DNA of 64,000 bases from Mytilus galloprovincialis (taxonomy: Eukaryota > Mollusca > Bivalvia > Mytilida > Mytilidae). Every line of letters begins with the position of its first letter. Within the stretch, counting starts at the first letter, position 1. The stretch is from positions 54,688,833 to 54,752,832 of the forward strand of contig NC_134851.1 of assembly GCF_965363235.1 (NCBI RefSeq), in the 5' to 3' direction. Positions 54,501 through 64,000 of the stretch are shown here, piece by piece. The notes beneath the pieces were generated by a model that had not been told where the DNA came from, searched no databases, and saw only the letters and a list, made by a program, of their open reading frames with translations. The translations under genes and the position numbers were made by a program.

Positions 54501-55116
54501 TTAGTTCCTGTAAACTGCTGCCACGAGAATGTAATTTCTTGTTCCAGGCCATTTACTATATGTACCAGTGAATGGATCTGCCACAATCAATATGAGTGTA
54601 TAGCGGTATACCAATAAGTTAGGCATGAAGTTTAAGGGTAGTGTATCGTAACTGTCGAAATGTGTTCCCGTATATCGCATATCATATTGCAAACCACCAG
54701 AAATAATTACACATCGTGTTGTGTTGTCTGGCATTGTCAATCTCTTTATCATGTCTCCTCTGACTAACAAAGCTTGTGGTTGTTGAGGTGCATATCCGAC
54801 GTCAATATACGCTTCTCCTGGAATACACGAAAACATATCACTGAATGCCGCCGCACTTGCAAAATTCATTAATGTACTGAACATTTGAGTCGGATCAGTT
54901 CCAAGTTGTTGTGGTTGTCCTTGTACAGAGACTGTGTATGCTGCAATGGCAGTTGGATTCAAAGGATTGACGAGTTCGAAATCATAGAAGAATCCAGGTG
55001 TAATGATATCCCTATCATCAGTTGGCAGACTTATATTAATTAGCTTTTGACCATCAAATCCTACTATATGATAGCTCCCGTTATGATGCGACTTCGAAAC
55101 CACAAAATAAGTTCCC
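54501..55116 (-). CDS. Terminal exon of an unrecognised gene family (paralogue of 1383-1992)
   Basis: A 205-codon minus-strand exon begins after the acceptor TAATATTTCAG (AG at 55117-55118) with one base of a split codon (phase 2) and ends with TAA at 54501-54503. It reads GTYFVVSKSHHNGSYHIV, then GQKLINISLPTDDRDI, FELVNPLNPTAIAAYTVS, ALLVRGDMIKRLTMPDNT and YTLILIVADPFTGTYSKW, ending PGTRNYILVAAVYRN. Alignment with 1383-1992 is end to end, and intron position and phase are the same, so the two genes descend from one. No known domain is recognised. It has hydrophobic strands but no membrane helix or cysteine pattern. Upstream exons are not identified. A 39-bp palindrome sits 24 bases upstream of the acceptor. 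Confidence 0.8.
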
Positions 55117-55139
55117 CTGAAATATTAAAATGATAATAA

Positions 55140-55178
55140 CAAGGATTTGTATAGTAAGTCTTACTATACAAATCCTTG
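55140..55178. repeat. Perfect 39-bp palindrome in the intron next to the acceptor
   Basis: CAAGGATTTGTATAGTAAG (55140-55158), one base, then its exact complement (55160-55178). ATAATAA directly flanks both sides, a possible target duplication. Confidence 0.9.
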
Positions 55179-55802
55179 ATAATAATATAACTAAATAACT
55201 ACGCTGTTTGATTGATTTGTACCGATGCTATACATACATATCGCGTTAAGTCTACTTTCATGCACAAAGACAATTTATAACGCCAAATAGACTTAGATGG
55301 ACATTAAGAATATGTATGGGAATTTACATGAGTAAGCTTCTTTTATACACGTTGTATACTCAGAACGTATGTTGCCGATTCAATTGACGGTAACGCTTGC
55401 TTACCGATAACGATAACAAATGCTTTTAGATTTTTGTTGACACAGGTGCAAGAGATATGAGATACGAGTAAGGTTGGACAATTTTCCAAGCGCGTTGTAT
55501 GTGTTGTTCTGTCTTGTATCTCACAAAACACCACAGTTATTTTGTTGATATATATATTATGCATGTCATTATGAAAGTGTTTAATCATGTCGTACCACAA
55601 CCGCAAACCCGAACACGATTGAACACAAGAATGTTGCATGCATTTCTTTTGTATGAAGCTGTTTAAAACATTTAAATTAAGCCAGTTTTCAAATCATGTA
55701 TTTGCCTTCCTTTCATTATTACAATACTAGAAATCACAAAAAAAACGCTGTCTTTCAGATTGTTTCAACCGTCGTTCTTGGAAATAAACTCACCATAGAT
55801 AC
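55179..55802. other. Non-coding DNA, possible intron
   Basis: A 98-codon minus-strand open frame at 55343-55639 contains a good donor (TTATCG|GTAAGC near 55400). It would leave phase 1, not the phase 2 needed by the exon at 54501-55116, so I do not call it an exon. Confidence 0.35.
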
Positions 55803-56110
55803 CAGGATTGAGATTTTATATTCGCGCTAGACGCGCTTTTAGTCTAAAAGTTAAAATGGCCAAAACAGTATGTATATATGAAACAACAACCTACGATCTA
55901 CTATCTGGTTTTGGTTTTTAATATAGAGAATAATAAAAAAAAAGAATAGAGAAATATAGGCAACAAAACTGTCATAATTGTGACATGGTACATGCATTTT
56001 CTTTTGTAGAAAATGGTGGATTAAACCTGGTTTTATCTTAGGGTTTTATAGCTAGCTAAACCTCTCACTTGTATGACAGTCGCAAAAGATCCATTAAATT
56101 GACAACGATG
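55803..56110. repeat. Dispersed-repeat fragments
   Basis: 55803-55850 resembles the 'GACGCGC' family (CGCGCTAGACGCGCTTTTAG). 56020-56110 resembles the inverse of 52230-52310 (GGATTAAACCTGG, AGCTAGCTAAACCTCTCACTTG). Confidence 0.5.
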
Positions 56111-56299
56111 TGAGATCAAAACAAACAGGCATAATAGGTAAAAATGTCAAACATAGGAATACAGTTGTTGACATTGTGTAATAACCTTATCCACGTTTTT
56201 AATTTTAACAAACGTTATCTATGTATTACTGTTAAATTATTAAGCCCGGGATTACGTTACCACAAATTACTTTAAACCCATACTTAATTCTTCCATAGA

Positions 56300-56620
56300 A
56301 ATAAAGATTTGGTTTTAAAATTTTGTTGTTCCTGTAGAAAACGTATTTTAAACGGGATAACACATCCTCATTTCTACGGAGATGTCGTTTACTGTAAATT
56401 AATGAATGATCATGGTAAACTTATTGATCCTTTAAAAAAACTTATTCTTAAAAGTTACCAATTCAACACTAGTACCGTAAATATATCTTTGAATATTGTT
56501 TTTATTGGTTTTAAGGATTACTTTGGTGAGGTTTTGGCATTCGTACATGTGTCAAATTTTCAGACTCCTTATTATGTTTCCATACAAAATAAGGTAAAAT
56601 ATTTTGCCTCATAACACCCC
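56300..56620 (+). pseudogene. Possible retroelement protein relic
   Basis: CRKRILNGITHPHFYGDVVY, then LIDPLKKLILKSYQF, runs in one frame to a stop at 56612-56614. H-P-x-F-Y-G-D is a block I associate with a segment of reverse-transcriptase elements in bivalves. No ATG and no splice context; a host exon is not excluded. Confidence 0.3.
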
Positions 56621-56885
56621 CTGTGTTTGGTATACAAGATTCAATAGCTCATAAAAGGTCATTTACAAAAAATATAGCAGATTGTTGATTTTCTTTCTTT
56701 TGATTTGAGACCCAAATAATACCAATGCAAATATAAGGTTAAAGTCCGAGTCATCCTTTTCCCGCCATATTTTAAATATCAAATAACTAAAAAAGGAGCT
56801 CCATGACCTATCAACATTTTAACATCCTTGATATCGATTTTTATTATCAGTAAATTTAAAGAAACTAAATATTATTGTCATATAT

Positions 56886-56990
56886 AAAGGCAACAGTAGT
56901 ATACCGAGGTTCAAAACTTATATATCGATAGAAAAAAAATCCGGGTCGCAAACCAAAACCGAGGCAAACGCATTAAATATAAGAGAATGA
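56886..56990 (+). repeat. 'AAAGGCAACAG' repeat family, copy D (5' end only)
   Basis: AAAGGCAACAGTAGTATACC to GCATTAAATATAAGAGAA, matching the first 100 bases of copies A and B. Confidence 0.75.
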
Positions 56991-57289
56991 CATATACATA
57001 TTCATGGATCTACAATTTGTCGATACATTATCTTGGCTTAGCACAAGGTCATATTTTTCTCTGACTGCTTATGACGTCCATTGGATGTTGGATGTGAACG
57101 GATTGATAATTTAGTCTTAGATGCATGATTTTGTTATCAGTTGTTAGTGACTTTGAACTAGCAGTCAGTAACTGCGAGTAGTCTCAGATCTGTACTGCAC
57201 GTCCACTCTGTGTTTTTGTTTGATGTATTTTTACTTGTATTCATCTGATGAGTTTGGCCTTTAAAAAAAAAAAAAAATCATTATCAGTT

Positions 57290-57660
57290 CTTATATTGTA
57301 CAGTTCCATCACTGTCCCAAGTTAGGGAAGTGTTAGGATCCTGCGAACACGTTTAACCCCGCCCCATTCTGTATGTATGTGCCTGTCCTAAGTCAGGAGC
57401 CTGTAATTTAATGGTTGCCGTTTGTTTCTGTGTTACATATAAGTTTTCGTTCATGTTTTGTACATTTATTAGGCCGTTAGTTTTCTCATTTGAATTGTTT
57501 TACATTTGTCATTTCGGGGCCTTTTATAGCTGACTATGCGGTATGGGCTATGCTCATTGCTGAAGGCCAAACGATGACCTTAAGTTGTCAATGTTTGTGT
57601 CATTTGGTCTCTTGTGTAAAGTTGTCTCATTGGTAATCATATCACAAATAAAAAAATACT
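57290..57660 (+). repeat. Dispersed repeat 'GAAGGCC...GTCTCATTGG', longest copy
   Basis: Runs from CCATCACTGTCCCAAGTTAG through TTCGGGGCCTTTTATAGCTG, TGCTCATTGCTGAAGGCC and GTCTCTTGTGTAAAGTTGTC to TCATTGGTAATCATATCAC. It is the reference for the copies at 40655, 49640, 52500, 61915 and 62745. It may be a SINE or the tail of a larger element. Confidence 0.75.
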
Positions 57661-57689
57661 TTAACACGTTATTAAGATGATAAACAACA

Positions 57690-59740
57690 TCAGTCCCCAG
57701 AGGCTATACTTCAAGACCATCATATATTATTTTTGAAGTTGATACGGAATATTTTTTCACATAGCCTTGGTACCTTCGGATGAACTTTTTAAAGAAAAAG
57801 GAAGAGCAGTTCTTTGACATATTCCTAGATCATCAACTTTCTGCTCAGACACTGGTGGCATTTTGCAAAGTTTGAGTATCAGCTGCAAGCTCTTGAATAC
57901 CGAATAAGTAGGGAGCTTTATAACCTTTATGCAAGTGAAGTTGGTATATTGCTACTAATTAGACAAGAGGAAATTGATGATTTTAAAATTAAAATTGTCT
58001 CGTTTGTGATAGATTCTGGTACTGGGATGATCGCACATGTCACATTCGAGGTATATGTATAAAAAATAAAGAGGAGGAAGCCGTGTCTGTTGTTTCTTTA
58101 ATTTCTACTTTCGAGGATATATTAAGGGAAACCACTCAGAAAAGTTTGGATTATTAATGGAAAGATCGTCTTCAATATAGCTGAATGTAAAATTGAATGA
58201 TCTGGCTTCTTTGATCTTATTGTTTATGAAAATTGTCTGGAAGGAACTCCGACTCATATGAAAATAAGAGGTCGGCAAGAAGAGGCGCACAGTTTGTCCC
58301 CCCCCCAAAAAAAACCCCCAAATATGTTGTGAATAAGAATCTCCAGCAAACTGATCACTTGTTCCTCGGTTAAGCATGTTTTACCTTTTTGTTCACTTTA
58401 ATAAAATTTACCGTATAGCATATCAAAGTTATCAATTTATAGCGTATATGTTACCCTTTTAATGTAGAAAAGCGTTGCGAATTATTTCTTTTAGACGTTT
58501 TTTTTCAATTTCACATGGTGAATGGTGGTATACAGGTTTGAAAATTCAAAAGTTTTGATAGAACTAATTTCAGAAAAAGAACGAGATCTTTAAATTATCC
58601 AGCAGTTCTTTAGATTTTTTTTAGAATTCACATATGGTCACTACCACTACACGAGTAAACAGTTTCACAGTATTTCTGAAGACCCTACGATAGATTTTGT
58701 GTCAATGTAATTTGTTAAAACATGCAGATGAGCTGGAAATGTACCGTTGTATGTATGGAATTTTGTGAAGCTTAGGTATCCAATATAAACAAGGTAAGTC
58801 CTCCAATTTTCTTTTTAAATGATATGTTTTTGTATGTGAAATTACATGAGTGTTCTTTTATTTTTAATTCTTTTACAAGACACTCATAGTAGTCCGATTT
58901 ACATACAAAGACAATATTATTTGAAGCTTTGTCCGTAGAAACAACAACATACTTATAATGAAGAGATGATAGATACTTCACAGCCTCTTATGTCGATTAT
59001 TCACACAGATTTTCAATTTATGAAAGCGACTTTTTATCAAAGACCTGATTGTTTTGACCCATTCTGACAAAGTGTCAAGTTCTGCTTCTTCTCTATTATA
59101 CCATGCTATGGCGAAGTAATTAATGGAATCCATAATGTTTTTTAAGTTATAGTTCCAATTGATGTGAGGGGGTTCTCTTGACTTACGAGCATGAGATATC
59201 TCTTTTCGGAGATGTTCATGTTGAATTAAGTTTAGATCTCCATTAATAACATGGCCAGAGGGGCTGTAAATATAAGGAGAGTGGAAACAGTTAAATGTCA
59301 AAGAAATTTGTATGTATCGTTTTAAATCATGAATTTGCAATGCCTGTTTAAAGTTAAATACTTTTGGTACAAATGTTTTGGGGTATTACTGTAGGATACA
59401 GTAGAAGTAAACTGATTTTGAAAATAAAGTAATGTTTTCATAATTATCAATTCCTTTATTGGTAAACTGGACTGAAAGGAATTTCCTCTTTTCCCTAAGT
59501 AAAGGTTCAGATCTTACTGGTTTAAAAAGACGAAAAAAGGCTACACCAGAAATTATACTGGCAAGTCTGTATATTGGAGAAAATGTATTTATCCATCTTT
59601 TGTCAAGTGCATATTTTATCAAAGATTTAAGAAAATTAACAGGGAGTGAAAAAAATAGGATAGTTCTAATGTAATGTAACATTACTAGCTGATGATGAAT
59701 ATGTGAGAGAAGACCAACAAAGGTCCTAGGGGGCGACACT
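57690..59740 (-). pseudogene. Decayed but nearly full-length Y-I-x-D reverse-transcriptase element
   Basis: Minus-strand blocks lie in order. FRLFKPVRSEPLLREKRKFL and VQFTNKGID (59460-59600) come first, then FVPKVFNFKQALQ (59340-59380) and YIYSPSGHVINGDLNLI with ELDTLSEWVKTIRSLI (58978-59340). SSLHYKYVVVSTDKASNN and IVFVCKSDYYECLVKEL follow (58772-58981). The reverse transcriptase palm is at 58105-58240 (FNFTFSYIEDDLSINNPNF), with its Y-I-D-D changed to Y-I-E-D. Then KRDNFNF.IINFP (57960-58010) and the decayed IRYSRACS end at 57700-57900. Frameshifts, stops and a deletion between 58400 and 58770 rule out activity. It belongs to the same superfamily as 45355-46510 and 7060-7800, but is a distinct lineage. 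Confidence 0.7.
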
Positions 59741-60619
59741 AGTAGCCAGATTTAAGTCTGAAACGGTCATTTTGGTCTGATCAAGTGTTAATCGACCGAC
59801 TTAATTTATTGCTAGGAAAAAACGTTAAGACCTGTTTAGACACTCAGACTCTGTTCAGATATACCATGTTTAGTCAGATCAGTCGTGTCAAGATAAACAA
59901 GACAGATTCTTCTAGCATTCAAATAAGACTTGATTAGATAACGTTCAGATCAAATAAGACCAAAGGTAAAAAAAACCTGTTTAGTTGCTGTAAGATCGTG
60001 TTCAGTCGTGTTAAGATTTTAAATATTTTGAATTAAACGGGCGACACTTAATCTGTTTTTGTATCAGGGGTTACTCCCCCTTTCTGAATTAAATTTTCAT
60101 AGCTTGGATTTTATTCTTTTGTTGTCTTTTATATGAAACGCCGGAACTATCTTATAGTGTAAATATGTAATGTGTTTTGTCGCTTTGCCTTCACGTCCTG
60201 TCATTTCTTCTTTATGTTATGTGCAGATGCCTTTATTTCCTGACACGGCATCTCTGTGTTATGTCAAATTAGTAATTTGTTTGGTCAAATAATTGTATGA
60301 TATGTCATTGCTAAACTTTGTTGTGTAAAATATGCATTATATTATGCTGTAACTACTTTATATTTTGTGAATACTTCGAAACTTTATGATCAACCACCTT
60401 TACATTCTCTCATATTTTATCTATGTTGTGTCTATTCTTCTTTTACCTAAGTCAGTTAATTATTGCGTCCTGTCTCAAGTGTTATTGTTATGTCAAAGGT
60501 TCTAAACGTTTTGCTTTGGTACACCTTTGTTCTATGTAAATCTCTTGATATTATAGTCTTTTGGCGTTATGTTGTGTTTATACATATTTTTTTATGTATC
60601 TCTAGTGAAAAATACAACA
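59741..60619. other. Non-coding DNA
   Basis: 60180-60560 contains scattered TTATGT and TGTCAAA words that may be eroded relatives of the 22-bp array that follows. No gene is recognised. Confidence 0.35.
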
Positions 60620-60639
60620 CATCATGGTAAAGTTCCTAA

Positions 60640-61040
60640 AAAAATTGATACTCTCTGTGAGCATTCATTACGTCATGTGCAAATGCCTTTTACATTATGT
60701 GCAAACAACTAATACGTTTTGTGTAAACCTCGTTTACCTTATGTGCAAACATCGTTCACCATATGTGGTGCAAACATCGTTTACCTTATGTGCAAACACC
60801 TATTACGTTATGTGCAAATACCTATTAAGTTATGTATAAAAACTACATCATTATGTGCAAACACTATTACGTTATGTGCAAATACCGCTTACATTATGTG
60901 CGAACACCATGTAAGTTATGTGCAAATGCCTATTACAGTATGTCCAAACATCTATTACGTTATGTGTAAACACCTATTACGTTATGTCCAAACACCTATT
61001 ACGTTATGTCCAAACACCTATTACGTTCTGGTAAACGCGT
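60640..61040 (+). repeat. 22-bp minisatellite (about 17 units)
   Basis: Unit TTATGTGCAAACACCTATTA plus CG, with TGTCC variants in the last units. The 3' units are the most uniform. Open frames across it are by-products of the repeat. Confidence 0.9.
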
Positions 61041-61244
61041 TTTTGACACATATTAAAACAAAACGCATCAATGATATGCATTATGAAAATGAATAAAATT
61101 AAAAGTTTGACCTTTCTATCAAACTGTGGATTTTTATAATTATATTGATTGTTGTAAAAATGCTATATACCTACAATGTATCTAGTTTTATGTGAAATTA
61201 TTTTGCTCTACTTTAAGAGTGTGCGTTATGCATTCATGCTTTGA

Positions 61245-61829
61245 AAAGGAGTAGGTCCGGAAAGGACCGATTTTGGCCTCAAATTTCAGGTTCATCTGAC
61301 AAAAGATTTTGACCACTTTTTAAACACTTAAGTGTCTATTTTATTTGAATTAATTAGTTTATGTGAAAGATTTTAACAGATTTAGTCATTAGAAACGATC
61401 CGATTCAAGCTAAAATATGAAAAATCTACCTAATATGCCGAAAAATGTCACTTTTCAGATGGTTTTTGGTCAAAAATGAAAGTGGCCGCATCCGTGTTCA
61501 TCCTCAACCTTTATATATGTTATGTATTATCATACAATACAACTTACATTTCAATATTAAGGATGAACACGAATGCGGCCACTTTCGTTTTACACGAAAA
61601 CCGTCTAAAATTTAACTAAAATGCTAGAATTATGAGGATTTCAGTAATTTAGCATGACTTAATGGTGCTCGTACCGGACATATGTGCATTGTATTGTCAA
61701 AAACAGCCCATATTTATGTAGCAGAAGCATTCTACTGTCCAATAAATAACTAAAGGTTTACATTTTAACAATTTTGTGAAACTGCTATATTTTGGGGCCA
61801 AAAAGGGGTCTTACTGAACTTACTCCTTT
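61245..61829. mobile_element. 585-bp MITE-like element with inverted inner and outer repeats
   Basis: Outer ends AAAGGAGTAGGTCC (61245 onward) and GAACTTACTCCTTT (to 61829) are imperfect inverted repeats. A strong inner pair is AAAGTGGCCGCATCCGTGTT with CATCCT (61480) against AGGATGAACACGAATGCGGC with CACTTTCG (61558). There is no ORF. I know this sequence type as frequent in bivalves. Confidence 0.75.
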
Positions 61830-61914
61830 GTTCACTTTACTTGTTGAATTTTTAACAAATATACAGACACGACTCTAGTTTCCAAGAGGTGCAACCGAAA
61901 GGAACAATACGATA

Positions 61915-61970
61915 TAAAAAGTAAGATGTGGTACGAATGCCAATGTGACAACTCTTCACAAGAGACCAGG
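61915..61970 (-). repeat. Fragment of the 'GTCTCATTGG' repeat
   Basis: ATGCCAATGTGACAACTCTT and CACAAGAGACCAGG match the end of the family in inverted orientation. 61971-62744 shows nothing further. Confidence 0.6.
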
Positions 61971-62744
61971 ATGATTTGATATTACTCTCCCAGTAGGGTT
62001 TTCATCTAGCGAGAAACGTGTACTATATTAATGCTACAAATATAATGATGTCTCCCACGATTCATGTAGCAGCTAAAGAATCATACAAAATGTTAAAGAT
62101 TTTATTTTCGTTCATTTCCTTTAACAGTGGTGAATATTATTCTGAATAACCTTCCTAAGACTTATTATTTGCTCCGTCCCTGACAAGGCGTGTTGAGACG
62201 GGTTTGTGTCCTGAAAAGGGGTGTTCAGGTGACCCGCCCCTCTTATCTGACAATTTTGTTTTAAACTAACAGGGATGTTGGAAAAATTTGATCAAACAGG
62301 TAGAAGTGTGTAACAAAAAGCTGCATTTTCTCTAAAACAAAGTTGTTTTTTTTTCATATTAAAAACTGCCTTATCCTGTAATCCACAAAAATGACGCATA
62401 CACATATTTCTTCTGAATGAAAGGGTTATCAGCCTTATTTCACCTTCACTGGCCATACTCGAAATTAAATCCCGCAACTTGAAACTCCAGAGAATGACTT
62501 TAATTTATCCGTATTTGGTCCGGTAACTTTTCGAACCGTGTCATCAAGAACGATACAAAAAAAATATATATTCTAGTAAATTGTTATTGTTTTCTTCTAT
62601 TATTTCTTCTATTATTATTATTAAGTGATGTGCATATCGTTTCTTTTGTTGTCTATAAGAATAAATAAATAATTTTGTTGCTAAAATGGTAATCATAACA
62701 TAATTTTCCCTTTGAAATTCAGAAAATAACTGACTATCTATAAC

Positions 62745-62870
62745 AAAGATGTTGTATAAATGCCAATGAGACAATTCTCCACGAGAGACCAAATGACAAA
62801 GAAATAAATAACAGTAGATCCCCTTATGGCCTTAAACAAAAATAACCATACCGCATAGTCAGCTAATCTA
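62745..62870 (-). repeat. Copy of the 'GAAGGCC...GTCTCATTGG' repeat
   Basis: ATGCCAATGAGACAATTCTC, CACGAGAGACCAAATGACAA and CCTTATGGCC.TAAAC follow the family order in inverted orientation. Confidence 0.7.
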
Positions 62871-64000
62871 TTTAATTTTTTTACTCCATTTAATTTGTTC
62901 ACCAGTTTTAAAAAAAATGGTTACAGTTAAGTAATTCGCTATTAGCTAGTTATTGTATACAAATAACAGGTAAACAACATTTTTTTTTGCTTTGTTTGTA
63001 CATAAATTTTCCTGCTACCCGCTTCCATGTTGATCAATCGGTAATATGGATATTTCTTTCTTGGTAATAGTTCATTTTGGGTTTTCTTCGAGTCCGCGTT
63101 TCAATAATTGTAAAAATCAGAGACAATGGTTAAGATTTAAACAACTTATGCTCAAATACTAGGTGTAAATTGTAAACAATATATGTACATTGTCAGAAAT
63201 ATAAAATGTATTAGTTCTCGCTCCGAAACAGGAGAAAATTCGACAAGCCTCGCTTTTCGTCCTGTTTCTAAAGCTCGTACAAATAAATTTCACGTTTACT
63301 GACAAAGTACATTTTTAACCGATACATATTCCACAGTTGTTGATATGAATTTATCTTTTTGTTCAATATTTCAACGAATATCGTCGTATAAATTAGAAAC
63401 ATCAACTTATTTTCCGAACGGAGAGTCATAAATTCAATAAACATTATTGCGGGATATACGGTATAAACGGTTTGCTTCGATGCGTTTAGTTATGAATGCG
63501 AATGGTTCGATAAATATAGCTAATTACACAATTAATCCAAATGTTCATAAAAGGGATTTGCTGCACATCATTATTCTGAGAAATCTTATTTAAAAAATTC
63601 ATACAAATATATATGTTATCATTCTAAAATAGTTACCGTTAAATACTGCCATTTTTAGATATATCGGTCACCTTTTTCTCGGCTACTGTTAAAGCGAGAC
63701 GTTTTTTTTATTAGTAGCTAGCGATGCATGAAGTTCATATGATTCAATCAAAATTATCCTTAAAGTACGGAAACAATCTTGAATTGACGCAATCTTGTTC
63801 GCCTTGAAATCGACGTAACATATTTAGTCAAAATTCTTTTAAAAAAATCACCTATATAACGAAAAGAAAACTGTGATAGACTTTAACACGAAAGGGAAGG
63901 CTTACATTCTTCTGTAACTTTCCTACTACTGATTATAAATTAAGAAAATTCACTTGTCATGTTTTGTATTGTTGGAATATCGGAGTTCTCAAAATGAATC
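62871..64000. other. AT-rich non-coding DNA
   Basis: No gene, repeat array or element is recognised to the end of the window. Confidence 0.35.

Noticed and set aside
54398-54586. 62-codon minus-strand frame with an ATG
   Set aside because: Alternate frame over the end of the 54501-55116 exon, which is supported by its paralogue.
55343-55639. Upstream exon of the 54501-55116 gene
   Set aside because: The only good donor leaves phase 1 while the downstream exon requires phase 2.
58978-59340. 120-codon minus-strand frame as an independent gene
   Set aside because: It connects in order with neighbouring frames as one decayed reverse-transcriptase element.
60624-61096. Two overlapping cysteine-rich frames (repeated MCKH-like units)
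   Set aside because: Translation of the 22-bp array; the period is not a multiple of three and the frames simply switch reading of the same words.

Overview
This window looks like AT-rich nuclear DNA from a bivalve mollusc, most likely a mussel (Mytilus-like). The grounds are GT-AG introns with a phase-1 EGF exon cassette, a very high load of transposon relics, and several repeat families I associate with mussel genomes (the '...AAAGGCAACAGTAGTATAC...' family, the 'GACGCGC...CATCAGTGACGC' family, and the 'ATTGCTGAAGGCC...GTCTCATTGG' family). The species call is inference. Nothing resembles bacterial operons, rRNA or a CRISPR array.

Host genes are few. (1) A multi-exon secreted-protein gene on + at 38861-48805 encodes a signal peptide, a PAN/apple-like domain, a degenerate EGF module, two full EGF modules and a CUB domain split over two exons. 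A tandem duplication made its EGF exons and left a dead half-exon in an intron. The two CUB exons do not join in frame with the GT-AG sites I can see. (2) Two paralogous terminal exons of an unrecognised family lie on - at 1383-1992 and 54501-55116, about 53 kb apart, with the same intron phase and C-terminus. A possible upstream exon of the first is at 12894-12962. (3) A frameshifted relic of a cysteine-rich gene is on - at 20656-21223.

Most of the rest is mobile DNA. From left to right: a nearly intact MULE-type DNA transposon with FLYWCH finger and MULE transposase but one in-frame stop (about 3180-6470); a reversed reverse-transcriptase relic (7060-7800); a 1996-bp non-autonomous element with exact 212-bp terminal inverted repeats and TA duplications (8071-10066); and a 5.2-kb giant palindrome (13991-19193). 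The palindrome has inverted 21-bp minisatellite arrays in both arms, a 52-bp hairpin repeat, and a 174-bp satellite with A-A-B higher-order structure. Further right are tandem duplications and foldback elements (20-23 kb), truncated LINEs (27.7-28.9 and 32.1-32.9 kb), a gag-like ORF1 relic with zinc knuckles (34.1-35.1 kb), small MITEs (31.5, 33.2, 37.5, 42.6, 51.9, 61.5 kb), two more relics of the same Y-I-x-D reverse-transcriptase family (45.4-46.5 and 57.7-59.7 kb), tRNA-derived SINEs (2.4 and 49.1 kb), and a 22-bp minisatellite (60.6-61.0 kb).

The elements do not form an operon or pathway. The secreted gene and the paralogous exons are host genes whose introns and flanks have been expanded by transposons. 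The strongest candidates for something not previously described are the palindromic composite element at 13991-19193, the unrecognised paralogous family, and the PAN-EGF-CUB gene with its exon-phase problem.
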